Below, piece after piece: positions 36,561 to 48,036 of a stretch of DNA of 64,000 bases. Origin of the DNA: Lutjanus erythropterus (Eukaryota > Chordata > Actinopteri > Lutjaniformes > Lutjanidae); contig CM034610.1 of the NCBI GenBank assembly GCA_020091685.1, positions 28,879,673 through 28,943,672 of the forward strand, read 5' to 3'. How positions within the stretch are numbered: the stretch's first letter is position 1; each line of letters begins with the position of its first letter. Position numbers and translations under genes: made by a program. The notes beneath the pieces were generated by a model. That model searched no databases. It was not told where the DNA came from and saw only the letters and a list, made by a program, of their open reading frames with translations.

Positions 36561-37329
36561 TACCGCATGTGAAAACACACTCCATTTACAGACAGACTTG
36601 ACACACATGAATTGTGTTCAAAACAATCCCCATCTTCCACCTTGTGCGATATGTGTTTAACTTTTTATGTGACTGTTACAAAACACTAAGTACAACATTT
36701 ATATCTCATGTACTGAAAACTACGAAAACATGAAAAAGTACATGACAAATGCATAAAAGTGTTTAGACCAGCAATGTCAACCACTGAGTATATAGACACT
36801 CTGCTAATAGCTTCACTAACTGCAGTCTGAGGATAAAAATGAAGCTCGGTGTGGGATGATTTCCTCCAGAAAGTCACCAAACTACTTTTCAATTTAATAG
36901 TACGAGTAGTACTGCACTCTGTACAATGATAAGGACATGCACCCAGCTGCCATGTCCAAGGATGGCTCACAGCCGAAGATCACGTCGCTGTTAACCCAGA
37001 GAAGAAAGTGTGATGCGAATGATTAAGACATATCTGCTGCCAGTCAGTGTGGTAGACGGCAAAGGATTCAAAGAGACAGTTTGAAGGACTGGAACAATTC
37101 TGACCCAGAAGAGAAACTTACTGTATCATTACAAATGACATGAATACATTTATGCATCATGGGTCTGCAACCTTTACTCATTTGCCATTTTGACCCCCAA
37201 AAAAATAAACAATACAAGTCTATATTTTCAGTTTCAGACTTTTTTTTCTTTTTTTTCCATTTGGTATCCATAGCTACTGTCGGGAGAGTCAAGACTAACC
37301 ACAGGCAAAATTTGACACACATTTTATTG

Positions 37330-37348
37330 GATATATATATATATATAT
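37330..37348 (+). repeat. (AT)n run
   Basis: About nine alternating AT units. Confidence 0.9.
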
Positions 37349-38418
37349 GAACTTTTTTTTAATTTGGCATATAGGCTACTCATTTTTACAACTGGAGAAC
37401 ATAAGAATCATTTTAGGCCTACGACAATGATAAATGACAATTAAAATGATTTTAAAAATAATCATTTCCATATAGTTTTTGTCAAAGCTGCAGGGAGCCA
37501 CTGGAAAACAGCAGAAGAGTCTCATGAGGCTCTGGAGGCTCAGGTTGCTGATCCATGTTTTTGGTGTTTAAGATAAGATTAAGCGATATGTTCAGTGTGT
37601 GTGTGTAAATTTCCATCACCATATACCAGTCAGGTTTGCACTTGAAGTGCAGTTTGTAGTGATGCATTTATTGATGGAACAGCTAGAAATAAACAAGAAA
37701 GTAACTCAACCAGAGACTAAATGAATAATAAAAAGTCCAAAGACAGAGGGTGATTTCAACTTGTTGCTTAGTTATTAGTCCTGTGAACAACAAACTGAAC
37801 ACCCACAGCAGACCAGAGTGAGTTACTGACACAGAGTTATTTAACTATATTTATTATGTAGAATGAAGAAAAGGACTTCAATTTGGGACAGTGGTTGTTC
37901 AGTCTTGGACAGCTAAAAATAGAATTCAGGACAACTGGAGGACACTGAAGAAAAAAGTTCATTTTAAGCCCTGTGGACACCATGAACACATTGTACTTCA
38001 GCCTCTCCGTCTGCCGGAGGTTGTCTGACAACTCTGCTGAGAAGTTGACCAGTTTGGTGGAGAAACTGGGACAATAGGTGCCTCATGAAGTTCATGTCAC
38101 TTTCCACTTTTTCAGTAAAAATAACCAGTTATTTACCAGTTGATGGAAGTAAAAACCAAAAACTGACATCTGTTGATCACTGTCAGTGATGTTTGACACT
38201 GATTGTGATTCATGACAGAAATCTTAATTTACTTCCCTCTACCATTGATTACTATTGATCAAGTATAGCACACCTAATCAATTACTGTTTCAGAAGGGAC
38301 AGGTTTGAAAAAAGTAAAGTGCCAAGGCACTGGACATTTATGAGGAATTTTGTAAAACAAGAATGCACATTTTTAATTTTTCTCTCTTCTTTGTTAGTTT
38401 TTACAATTGGAAAAGAAG

Positions 38419-38421
<3 letters not shown>

Positions 38422-38455
<34 letters not shown>
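38422..38455 (+). repeat. (CA)17 microsatellite upstream of exon G
   Basis: Seventeen AC units ending about 95 bases before the exon G acceptor, a position where CA repeats can influence splicing. Confidence 0.95.
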
Positions 38456-38457
<2 letters not shown>

Positions 38458-38549
38458 CACCACATTTTCCACCATATATCAATAGCTTCTCAGTAGCTAA
38501 GTCGATAGTGTGTTCTGGCTCTAAGTACTTTAACACTTGCCTCTTCCAG

Positions 38550-38590
38550 GGAGAAGATTGAGTCAGCCAGCGACTGCTCGGGAACTGACA
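38550..38590 (+). CDS. srcin1: srcin1 exon G (41 nt)
   Basis: Acceptor cttccag, donor ACA|gtaagt; phase 2 in, phase 1 out. It completes P and encodes EKIESASDCSGTD. EKIE matches the conserved SEKIE of the mammalian protein. It is too short to show as an open frame; it is supported by frame continuity and near-consensus splice sites. Confidence 0.9.
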
Positions 38591-38840
38591 GTAAGTGCTC
38601 GCCACCCAAAAAAAAAAAAAAATTCCTATCACTGCCTGTCACTGCTCCCCACTGCTGCCTGTTTGATAGCCACATAAATTGGCTCTTCTTTCTCTCACAG
38701 AGCTGCTGCTATTTCATTTTCTCTGCATAATTCTTAAAGTGCCTCGTATGTGATCGTAATGGCTGACTCTGCAAGCTTCTTCGTAATGTATGTGCCGGCT
38801 TTTGCTGCTGTGTAACTGGTGCCCATGCTTCTTGTTTTAG
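38591..38840 (+). other. srcin1: Intron G/H (250 nt), with UGC-rich 3' end
   Basis: A short intron with a poly-A run (38609-38622). Its last 50 bases hold tgccggcttttgctgctgtg and cccatgcttcttgttttag. Repeated TGC close to the acceptor is the known SRRM4 (nSR100) signature for neural microexons; function here is inferred. Confidence 0.7.
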
Positions 38841-38864
38841 CTGGACGCACTAAAAAAAAGAAAG
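38841..38864 (+). CDS. srcin1: srcin1 candidate 24-nt cassette microexon, GRTKKKK
   Basis: Between cttgttttag and the donor AAAG|gtagct lie exactly 24 bases, a multiple of three, starting and ending in phase 1. Included, they insert the basic peptide GRTKKKK plus one junction residue (D-T-GRTKKKK-A-L). Skipped, exon G joins exon I directly (GTD-T-LTPSAP) with the frame kept. The Lys run would add a strong positive patch just before the coiled coil. I cannot confirm use without transcripts. Confidence 0.65.
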
Positions 38865-38935
38865 GTAGCTATGTGTTCCCGAAGTGTCTGGTACCTGTTT
38901 CCTCGTCCGCCTCCCCCCTGTGTTCTCTCTATTCT

Positions 38936-38960
38936 TTATTTGGATCCCCATCAGCTTCCA
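38936..38960 (+). repeat. Repeat end 'ttatttggatccccatcagc'
   Basis: The same motif, slightly altered, opens the repeat at 46640. Probably the 3' end of a fish retroelement. Confidence 0.4.
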
Positions 38961-40735
38961 AAAAGTGTGTTTGTGTGTGTGTTGTTGAAGGGCTTACCTC
39001 CCTCTCAGCTGGTGTCCTTCACTTCCCACTTGTCTCTTCAGTGAGAAATCATTTGAGTTGCATTAATTTTGAAACAAAAACATGTTGTTTTGTCAAGGTT
39101 TTCCTCCTCTTTTTTTTTAATTCTGAGTGAGTTATTTTTGGTCGCCAGACATGTTCAGAAAGTCCAGAGAGCTTTTGAAAATTTGTTGGCACGCTTCAAA
39201 AAATAATTTGCTGTGTTCACACCTCTTCAATAATGAAATATAAAACTGCTGCAGACACAGACGTGCTGATAAAATGGCATGTTTTGAAAGCCGAATAAGG
39301 CCAAAATGAATTGATTTCTTTTGATGCAGTTTGAGCTGCCGTTTCTCAGTTAGAAGAGAATTTGCAATTTAAGTTAATGTTCTCTTTTTATCTGATTGTG
39401 CATTGGAAATGTTTGATCTCATGTCATTTTATAGATAAGCCTGGATATTTTGAATCTCTTGCCACTTAAAAAGGAAAGGACTTTTCTTTGGAGTAGTTTT
39501 GTTTGTTAAATATTTATTTCTACTTTAATTTCAGTAAAGATTCACAGATATTTTTCTAACTTTTAAAAACCTGTTACTTCAGCCCTTTACTTTTCCGTCT
39601 GTCTCCTGTTAAGATCAGATTCTTATCTGTCTGCCAGGAGGATGAAAGTGTACATTTTCAGTCAAATGGACTCAAACAGTTATCTGACTGTCTTTGTTCT
39701 CACAGTTAAATCAGGACATTCCTCTTATTCATCTGAACTGGTGAGGCAGCAGAAAGTCATTTGGGTGACTGTGAAGAGTTTCAATGGTGCTGCTGACTGT
39801 GCCAGACGCTCCTCTGAATCTGTCTGAGTTTGTCTCTTTTTTTAGGGACATGTTTATACCTGGTATTAACATACGTCTTGTGTGGTCAGCTCTAATTACG
39901 TCAGTTCACACCTGACATTACAATGTCTCTTCACGCTTGTCTCCCGCACACTTGTGATCTGATCTCACTTTCCTGCTCTCTATGCAGAGAAACACAAAGC
40001 TACATCATTTCTGTTGTTGTCATTATTCTTTTTAACTGGTGGCCCAACAGTAGTAGCCAACAGGCCAGGACAAACAGACACAAAGCTGTTTTAAACAAAG
40101 AAAAAAGTAATTCACTGCAGTGGATTCCAACCTTTTTATACAACCAGTTCTTATAATTTCTTGTGACTCCTCACCAACTCACAAAATTAACAGTTTTTTA
40201 AGAGAGTCTGGAACTTTCTCCACACAGAATTATTTGTAAGGTTTGACAACAATAAAATGTTGTCATTCTTACATAACTTTTGTGTAAATAATTAAATCAG
40301 TTGAAACTGTGTGTTCAAACAGCTGTTAAATGTTGGCAGGTAGATGCACTTTAGACACGGAGTAGGACGGTCCGACAGGTTCATATATTAGAATCCTGTA
40401 CTGGGTCGGGCATCCGCCCACTGGGTAACCAACAAAAAAGTTATGTAATGGTAAAAAATATATTTTTTGGTAGTCAGCTTTGCAGGCGGGTGTGGGTTTG
40501 CAAAACTGGACACATGCAGGACTTTGTGAAACAGCGTTACCCTGACAAACTGACAGTGTTTTAAATACTTAATGTATTTCACTTAATGCAAAACTTACAA
40601 GAAGTCACAAATGATAAAGAATTTGCCGTGACCATTTTTGGTAAGTTTAGGTTTCTCCTTCCGCGACAAATCTCAAAATTGCACATTTTGTGTCAGGGGA
40701 TACTGCAGTTACTAGCTCAGTGGTGAAATCAGGTG

Positions 40736-40890
40736 GAACAGACATCAGACAGCTGTTTTGTGTGGACATCCAGGACGCCCTTCAATCAGATTGCTGAGAC
40801 AACCTCTGAATGTGGTCTGAGCGATCAGATCTGAATGTGTCCTCGATGCGTCATGGGTGCACTCATACCTGTACTTAGAGCTGTCCACAC
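40736..40890. repeat. Dispersed repeat, copy 2
   Basis: Ordered similarity to 24273-24470: acatcagacagctgttt, gatcagatct, then catacctgtacttagagctg and tccacac. Confidence 0.65.
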
Positions 40891-41618
40891 ACCAGGTCAT
40901 ATGTCAGTACCAGGTGCACAAAGGGCCAAGGACACGCCCTGCAGCTACAGCAGGAAGTCGTCACCTTGTCTGCAGAGGTGTTGGCACTGGGGTGTTTGAG
41001 AGTCCAGCTCCTGTAGTTGGTGAAAGTGGTCTTAAAATGCAACTCTTCAATCTGTTATCGATTGATTGTCTTGTAATTATCTTCCCTCTGTCTCGTTCTG
41101 CATGATGCGTGTGACTCAACTCCCTAATTACTGTCAGAGCATAGCATTCATTGTCATTTCAAAGGATTATCTGAGTTAGAAACACTCATACATTCTGGCT
41201 GTCTGGGGACTCTTTTATAATGAGAGATAGTTGGATTTAGTGGAAACACAGTTTTTCCACTACTGACCCTGTTTGTCTCTGAAGCCTCCCCATGCTGTTT
41301 ATCATTGTTAATCTCCACCCTTGACCTACAGCTCAGATAGAACTTGTCCTGAATTACTGCTTTCAAATCCTTGAACTACCAATCATGTCTATCCATTCAG
41401 TCAAATTGTTTTTCTATTGGATGGACATGTGAGGTCATGAGAGTCAAACCTCTGGAGATTTGGCCTCTAAAGAGTCAACCAGTGTTCCTCAGTTTTCCCT
41501 CATTTAAAAACGTTTGTTTTGTTAATAGTGTTTTGGGACAACTTCTATCTCTGAAGGATCCAAAACCAAGCTAAAAACCAACATTCTCTGAATTTAAGTC
41601 CTGCTTTTTGTTGGGCAG

Positions 41619-41779
41619 CTTTGACACCGTCTGCTCCCTTGGCCCTGATGCCACCTCCGTCCTCAGGGGCCAACCAGCCTGTGACAGTGTCCCGTCTGCA
41701 GATGCAGCTCCACCTACAAGGCCTGCAGCAGAACACCAACGCACTGCGCAAACAACTGTCACAGCTACGCAACATGCAG
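41619..41779 (+). CDS. srcin1: srcin1 exon I (161 nt)
   Basis: Acceptor ttgggcag, donor CAG|gtgtgt; phase 1 in, phase 0 out. It encodes LTPSAPLALMPPPSSGANQP, VTVSRLQMQLHLQGLQQNTN and ALRKQLSQLRNMQ. SRLQMQLHLQGLQ is a family signature and the L-x-x-x-L spacing continues the coiled coil. The Pro-rich start matches a Pro-rich linker in the mammalian protein. Confidence 0.95.
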
Positions 41780-43211
41780 GTGTGTGTATGCAGAGTTATG
41801 GATGGAACGCCATTTAATTTTGTGTGTTTTGTGACCGTGATAGCTACACCTAGTTTAAATTAATGCAGTCTGATTCAACAGTCCTGCAGTAAATCCTCCT
41901 CCTCATGAAGGTCATGATGTTCAATTTTTGCTGAAAACTGTTTTAGAGAGGCGTTGATACAACTGTGAATCTATTTTGTTGAAGGCCAGTCAGTTGTATT
42001 GAGTTACAGTATACTGAGAGGTGTTTGTATTTTTTTTGTCCACTCTGTTTCTGTCAGTGAGTGAGACATGAGCATGTCACACCCATTCGAGCATCTTTAC
42101 ACTGGTTCTGTCTCTTTTAAAATCAAATATCAATATTTTATTATTAGTTTACAATGCTCTTTAAGGTTTAACACCTCTAAGCTCGTACTGTTCTTTATTA
42201 CAACATTAAATGTACCAATAGTAAAGTCTCATCTATGTAAACGATAGATACAGACACAGATGGAGCCTCCTGTCTGAACTCATTTTGATTTGTCCAGATT
42301 TTCTGAAAGCTTATGGATACGGACAAAACGGAGCAGTGCAGCCAATAGTTCATGAAAAAAACGACCACAGGACATGAAAAAGAAATGTTTAAATCCTAAA
42401 GTATTGGAAATAACGTTTGTTGTCAGTTAGTGAAAAGAATTCTCTGCCCACATGTCATGACATATTTAATGGGCGCTCAAATCACCACCGTCAACAACAC
42501 CGCCTCCGCTTTAGCCTCTTATTCAAGAGATCCACAAATATTTGACATTCTGTAAATTCCTTCAAGAAAATATCTTCAGGGTTTTCTTTATAATCTTGCT
42601 TTGAAGTAATATTTTGTTGCTTCACTTCTTTAATTGAAACATTTTATTTTCCTCTGACCTTTAAATCTGTTTAAATATTAACTTTTTCTTGGACTGTAGA
42701 TATTGTACAGATACTGTAGATATAGATAATATAAAGATATTATTATTGGTAGTGTCTGTAATAGTAGTAATAGTAGTGGTAGTAGTAGTATTACATATAA
42801 TAATGTAGTCTCAACAAAAGCAAACAATATGACCGTCACTAAAGTAGAAATTGGGAAGACTGTTTTACAATGTATTGATTTAACTAATAAGCTAGCAACT
42901 GTATATTTTGGCATTCATGCTCATACAGTGTAAAAAACAGTGGAACATAGAAAAAACTAACTTTTTTTCTTTCTGCACGTATCTTTGAATATCACATGAC
43001 TCATTGAAATTGGCTGAGAAATGCAAAACTGCTTTTTAACGGGAAAAAACTCAGCTCCCTGATTTATTTGTAGGTGTTTACAGGCCACTGTTTCCTGGTC
43101 CAACACTGATGCATTGCAGCGGTCAGTGCAGCGTCTACATGCTGTTTATATGTCTGTGATAAAATGCACATGACTGGCTGGTAACACTAAACATGTCTCC
43201 TCATGTCCCAG
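41780..43211 (+). other. srcin1: Intron I/J (1.4 kb)
   Basis: AT-rich. It has an imprecise TAG-rich triplet run (42761-42793) and nothing else assignable. Confidence 0.75.
42761..42793 (+). repeat. Imperfect (TAG)n run
   Basis: About ten units of tag with single interruptions. Confidence 0.75.
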
Positions 43212-43387
43212 CTGGAGAACCAGGACTCGGTCTTGGCCCTGCTGAGGCAGACGGAGTCGGAGCTGAGCCTCATGATGCTGGACGCCATGCGCACGCAGGA
43301 GGACCCACTCCAGAGACAGCGCCTCCTGGTGGAGGAGGAGAGACTCAAGTACCTCAACCAGGAGGAGCTGCTCATCCAGCAGCTGCA
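43212..43387 (+). CDS. srcin1: srcin1 exon J (176 nt), coiled coil
   Basis: Acceptor gtcccag, donor GCA|gtgagt; phase 0 in, phase 2 out. It encodes LENQDSVLALLRQTESELSL, MMLDAMRTQEDPLQRQRLLV and EEERLKYLNQEELLIQQL, plus CA of the next codon. The QEDPLQRQRxLVEEERLxYLNxEELxxQQL block is strongly conserved with mammalian SRCIN1. The helix is highly charged, as expected for the coiled-coil core. Note that the donor splits CA|G, so the exon ends before the apparent Gln. Confidence 0.95.
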
Positions 43388-43469
43388 GTGAGTCCAGAGA
43401 GCCAATGATTTATGCAACAAGCACGATAAATAAAGGGACCATTTTTCTCAGTTGTAACTGGTGTAGAAG

Positions 43470-43470
<1 letters not shown>

Positions 43471-43517
<47 letters not shown>

Positions 43518-43528
43518 CACACACACAC
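43471..43528 (+). repeat. (AC)29 microsatellite, one interruption
   Basis: Fifty-eight bases of AC repeat with a single G substitution, 84 bases after the exon J donor. Confidence 0.95.
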
Positions 43529-43697
43529 TCTCTGACTAAAGGCATTTGTACAAGTCCATAATTTTTTGCATGCATTTTTGTAAAGCTTCATTACTTTATT
43601 TTGTTTGTTTTATTGTTCTATTTGTTGTGAAAATTCACAATGCAAGACAAAATCATCGTCAAGCAGTGAGGATGATTTTGTGGTCCCAGCTCTCACT

Positions 43698-44035
43698 TCA
43701 AGGACAGTTTCTTCTGGTGTGAGTCTCCTCACGTTGGGGGACGGATTGGAGAGAGAATGTGGACACCTCACCTGTCTGCAGATCCTGCAAGGCCAGACGC
43801 TGCTGTCGCTCTGTCTCTCGCACCTTCTTTCTCATTTCCTCCCTTGCTTCTCTCCACTGGAGGAACCTTGCGAGGCTGTCACCACTCTCTGCCCGCTCCT
43901 TGCGTTTGGCACCGCGGCTGCCTGAAGAGTCTGAGCTGTCCTCCCTCTCTGTCTCCACGCAGGAGCAGAGGGAGAGCGGCTGGAGCTGTCCTCATTCTCT
44001 GTTTCATCCTCCTCCTGTAGTCGTCATCATTCACC
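43698..44035 (-). pseudogene. Antisense GC-rich open frame, possible decayed inserted gene
   Basis: On the minus strand 43958 to 43698 reads a basic/acidic helix-like peptide: EREDSSDSSGSRGAKRKERA, ESGDSLARFLQWREAREEMR and KKVRETERQQRLALQDLQTG. Upstream (44035-43960) another frame gives EEDETENEDSSSRSPSA, so an acidic Ser-rich segment seems to run into the basic one across a frame shift. A GT donor-like site (CAG|gtgagg) follows LQD-LQT. The composition is unlike the intron around it. It resembles the C-terminal coiled tail of MSANTD/Harbinger-type Myb-like proteins, but I cannot name it. Alternatives: an antisense exon of a nested gene, or chance. Confidence 0.35.
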
Positions 44036-44270
44036 AGGTGGAAAAAAAAACATAGGCAATCGAACCTGTTCAGAAAACTCTAATAACAAAAGTTTCTGAG
44101 TTGGTGTGTAAATGTGATTCAAACAATGAGACGTGTGCAACTTGATACAGGAAAGTGTCTCTTTTCTTTTAAACACTGTCGACTATACGGGTAGCAGTGT
44201 CTTGAAGGAGACTGATGTAAAATTGTTCGCCCCGTGTTTTACTGAGTGACGTGAATCTGATCGTCCACAG

Positions 44271-44401
44271 TGACCTGGAGAAGTCGGTGGAGGAGCTGCA
44301 GAGGAACTCGTCAGTCAACCACGGCCTGGTGACGGAGCAGGATGTGGAGCAGAAGAGCAAAGAGCTGAGGATGCTGGGAGAGACGCTCACTGAGCTCAAA
44401 A
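44271..44401 (+). CDS. srcin1: srcin1 exon K (131 nt), coiled coil
   Basis: Acceptor gtccacag, donor AAA|gtaagt; phase 2 in, phase 1 out. Joined to CA of exon J it reads HDLEKSVEELQRNSSVNHGL, VTEQDVEQKSKELRMLGETL and TELK. DLEKSVE and LGETLTELK are family-conserved. The helix continues the coiled coil. Confidence 0.95.
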
Positions 44402-44694
44402 GTAAGTGTTGGAGTTTGGAGATCGCTGTGATTACTGCAGCTTTCCTCCCGTTTCCCTAAGTCATTTTGAAAGTTTGCTCAGTCAATATGCTTCCCTCTT
44501 AGCTGCAGACACTTAGTGGCTTTTCCTTTCTGTCTCAGTGCTTTTACCCTTAAATTGCAACAGATTTTAGAGCAGCTGCCTTCAAAAAGTCCAACTACTG
44601 CCAAGCTTACTGTCACTTTCCAACCCTGCTGTTTCACCATGGCTGCAGCCTCATTATACATAATGCATGTTTCTTTCTTTAACATAAAACTCTG

Positions 44695-44860
44695 CTGAAT
44701 TTTTTGTTTCTTGTTGTCAACAAATCCCATGAAATACCAAAACCAACAATGAATAGATCTGACTGAAGAATTGTGTGTATCGAAGCCTGATATATCTGTG
44801 TCCTGTGTGTCATAGAGCTCCATTATTGTCCAGAAACTATGAAAACACATCCATGAGCCA
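44695..44860. repeat. Dispersed repeat, copy 2
   Basis: Matches 3385-3500: caacaaatcccatgaaatac, ccaaaaccaacaatgaa and agagctccattattgtcc in the same order. Confidence 0.65.
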
Positions 44861-44884
44861 CACTGTCATTTATTTTGACTCAGT

Positions 44885-44886
<2 letters not shown>

Positions 44887-44943
<57 letters not shown>
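44887..44943 (+). repeat. (CA)28 microsatellite
   Basis: Fifty-seven bases of uninterrupted CA repeat. Confidence 0.95.
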
Positions 44944-44945
<2 letters not shown>

Positions 44946-46639
44946 CCTCTGCCCCAAATACTCGCTGAAAATAGTCCCCAACAAAGTCACTATTTCCTCC
45001 TGTTTGAGTAACATCTGATAAAAACCAAAGCGAGGGGCTGTTTGAGGAAATTACTGAGGCTTTCTTTTACTTATTAAAAAATAATTGTGAATTGTGTTTA
45101 AAGATTTTTATCTGCAGTAGGCTTGTGGCCGAGAGCCACAGACAAGCCAAGGAAGTAATGAGAGACGGACGAACACATTGTTGGTTTTGGGCCTGATCCA
45201 AATGTCCTCACTCATGGATTTACTGAATTTGAGGCACGTTCCAGCTAAGTCTGCAAGGGCTGTCCCACTGTCAGATCATCAAGGCCATGACGGCTCTCGC
45301 ACTGATATTTTGAGCCCTTTATGAAGAACACATTTCTGCAGACATTGGCTGTGACTCAGTTCATGCACTTCTGTACTTACACTTGCATGAGTGCGTTCAC
45401 TTTGACTTTTATGAAAGTGCACTGCGGGTCCCCTGATGTTGTAGTTAAAATGGCCAAAAAGTTTAAGGTAGACTGCTGGACACTTCTCGCCCTCCACGGT
45501 AGCCATCTTGCTGACGTGGCAGCAGTGGCAGGGCCACCAAACTTATGACCTTGGTGGCCGAGGAATCAGCTGTGGTGACTACAGCAGCCGCTGTAGACAC
45601 CAAATTATATAAATACAAGTCAAGCTTGTATTTTTATCAGTAATTACCACAATACTGTTGTCAGATTGAAGCCACCAATACATTTATTTGGTTCAGTTTG
45701 TAAAGATTTGGTACCATGAATCAAATATAAATCAACATATTGGTGCATTTTCAGCTGGTAGGAAGAGGGAGGAGCCACCTCTCGTCGACAGAGATTATGG
45801 CGTGTTTTTAACCTCCAGATAAACAGGACAGACAAAAACAAATTATATTTAAAGGATGTTCATGTTGAATGAAGTGAAACTGAACATGAACAAATGAACA
45901 AGGCAGTAGATGTTTAGGCTGATGGTTTTAAAGCTCCACTCAGCTTCAGTTTCTCCATAAAGAAGAAGAAGAAGAGTGCGATTTCCAGCAAGGACACAAC
46001 GGCCGTCCTCGGTTTGAGACAATATTACCCTGTTGAAATGTGGACACTGTGCAAGTGAGGACATATGTTATATGCAAAGTGACCGACATGACAGTGTACT
46101 AATGGAAGTATCTGAATTGACACACACTGTTTGCCTGAGGGAATTACCCACAGTTCATAGCCTGTGTTTTTGACAAAGAAGACAGGATTGATTAGAGACT
46201 CCAATCATGCAGTTGGTTAGATGCCGCAGCTGTTAAAGTGAAAAACGTAAAATAGGAAGTCCCATAACATGACATGTCACAAAGTGCTGCCCCATTCCTC
46301 TTTATACCGTTTTAGGCCCTTGCAGTCTCTCATATTTAAGAACTTCAGATAAACCCGTGAAGTTTCGGAGGGGCGACACTGGGATTGGACCAGGGTCTTT
46401 TCATGGGATGTGTTGACAGTAAGAAAACATCAGCTTTGTCCTCTTCTCTTATTGAGCATTACTGGGTAATTTGTTAAAAATACTTCAGCATATCGCAAAA
46501 AATGACATTTTGTTTTATTAGATTGTATTTTTTCAGATCAGATATAAAACACCAGTATTCTTTACTGGTTGCACATTTTTATCTTTTAATCTTGCTGCTT
46601 GTTTTAATGTGATTACTAAAGCAAAGCTACTGTATTTGT

Positions 46640-46710
46640 TTGTTTATTTAAAGGATCCTCATTAGCTGATGCCATGGCAACCAGTTAGTCTTCCTGGGGT
46701 CCACACCTAA
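46640..46710 (+). repeat. Probable retroelement 3' end
   Basis: aaaggatcctcattagctga, then tgccatggcaaccagttagt and cttcctggggtccacac. I recall this as a common fish repeat end. A short relative lies at 38936. Confidence 0.5.
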
Positions 46711-47720
46711 CAGAATATATAACACATTACATAATGAACATTAATGGTGTTAATTTACATGAAATTATACCAGTGTGTATCAGTACATTAAAGCCAGTTA
46801 ACACGGTATGTACAGTCAGGTAGAAAATACCATTAAAACTCATATATAAATAATTAAAATTCTGAAACAGAGTTAAATTTATGCATCTCATATGAAGCAA
46901 AGCACAATATTTAAAAACAAGCACAGAGTTATACATCACACTTAATTCAATCTGTCATCTGCATACCAATAAATACCCCTGCATATTATTTTTAAAGGTT
47001 AATTTATTTTTTTATTAGGTGAATATTAAGGGGTAAATTATTTTAATTTATTATGGGTCTTAGCTGCATGGTAACCACAGCGTAATCGTGACCAGACAGT
47101 TTAGTGTTGTGGTTATGTGTGTTGTTACATTAAACTGTTTGGTGGAATAGAAATGTTTGAGTTCAGAGAGCAGCTGAACAACTTGGCCAAGCTTGAAGTT
47201 CTCTGCTCAGTGGTGAGACATGAGAGGTCGGAGTGCAACTGTATGACAGCGTAAATATTTACTGACATCACTGCAAACACTTAAATGCCCCAAAACTAAA
47301 AGAAAAACAGTTCTGCTCATGATTCTGCCTAAAAGCAGTACTGTGGTTGCAGTTTCAAGTCACAGTTCAAGTACTCGTATTGCCATGATACTACGTGTGT
47401 GTCACGTTGATGTTACACAAAGTCACAGATGAATATTTATGAATCTTCTCAGACTTTAATTGATATTCATGAAGTTCCTGGTTTAGCCTCTTGTCCTGCT
47501 GCTCTGACCCGTGTACCTCGTCTCTCCATCTTGAATATTCATGAGTAATTCTAAAGCTCCGGGGGGCGTCATTATCATAATGTGTAGACTGACCATCACT
47601 AGTGCAGGTAGTGCCTACAAATGCATGACCGTGCTTTGATTCAGGATTTGACTGGCAGGTGGACAGTTTTTGGAACAGCTGAGCGTCCAACGTTTCAGAT
47701 CCTGGCAGTGAATCGTCCAC

Positions 47721-47740
47721 ATACACACACACACACACAC
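47721..47740 (+). repeat. (AC)n short microsatellite
   Basis: About nine AC units after an initial at. Confidence 0.85.
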
Positions 47741-48018
47741 CCACAGACGAGCACAGACACGTCCAGCGTGTCCTTCCCTCTCGTTTGGCCGACCTCCACT
47801 GAATCCTCCTTCTGGATATGACAGGAAAATCCAGCAGCCTCATATAGCTGCGACAGGAACAGCATCCTGTCTTCCCTTTCCTGTAATCTCCCCTCCCTCC
47901 CTCTTTACCTCCCCCACTCCATTCTTCCACACATCATTATCTCAACACATCCCTCTGACGCGCCACATTCTCTCTTCATCCATCTGTCTTTCCCTGCCTA
48001 TCATTCTCATCCTCTTTA

Positions 48019-48036
48019 CCCCCCCCCCCCCCCCCC
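48019..48036 (+). promoter_or_regulatory. srcin1: 18-C homopolymer in the exon L acceptor tract
   Basis: Eighteen consecutive C lie just before atgcag and replace the usual mixed pyrimidine tract. C-only tracts are weaker for U2AF than U-rich ones and can be bound by PCBP proteins; both are known in general, and an effect here is inference. Confidence 0.75.

Larger units (their letters stand above)
36497..38549 (+). other. srcin1: Intron F/G (2.1 kb)
   Basis: Contains the (CA)26 run at its very start, a (TA)n run near 37330-37348 and a second CA run at 38422-38455, about 95 bases before the next acceptor. Nothing else assignable. Confidence 0.75.
38865..41618 (+). other. srcin1: Intron H/I (2.8 kb)
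   Basis: Contains a short piece matching the ggatccccatcagc repeat (38936-38960) and a dispersed repeat copy (40736-40890). Otherwise AT-rich with no recognised exon. Confidence 0.75.
43388..44270 (+). other. srcin1: Intron J/K (0.9 kb)
   Basis: Contains a long CA run (43471-43528) and a GC-rich antisense open frame (43698-44035), each listed separately. The remainder is plain intron. Confidence 0.75.

Noticed and set aside
44479..44850. 123-codon minus-strand frame
   Set aside because: It overlaps a dispersed repeat that also occurs at 3385, so the shared peptide pieces reflect the repeat, not a gene.
47391..47930. 179-codon minus-strand open frame, the longest on that strand outside exon E
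   Set aside because: It runs through an AC microsatellite (read as VCVCVY) and through TC-rich intron sequence; there is no motif and no start context. Treated as chance.
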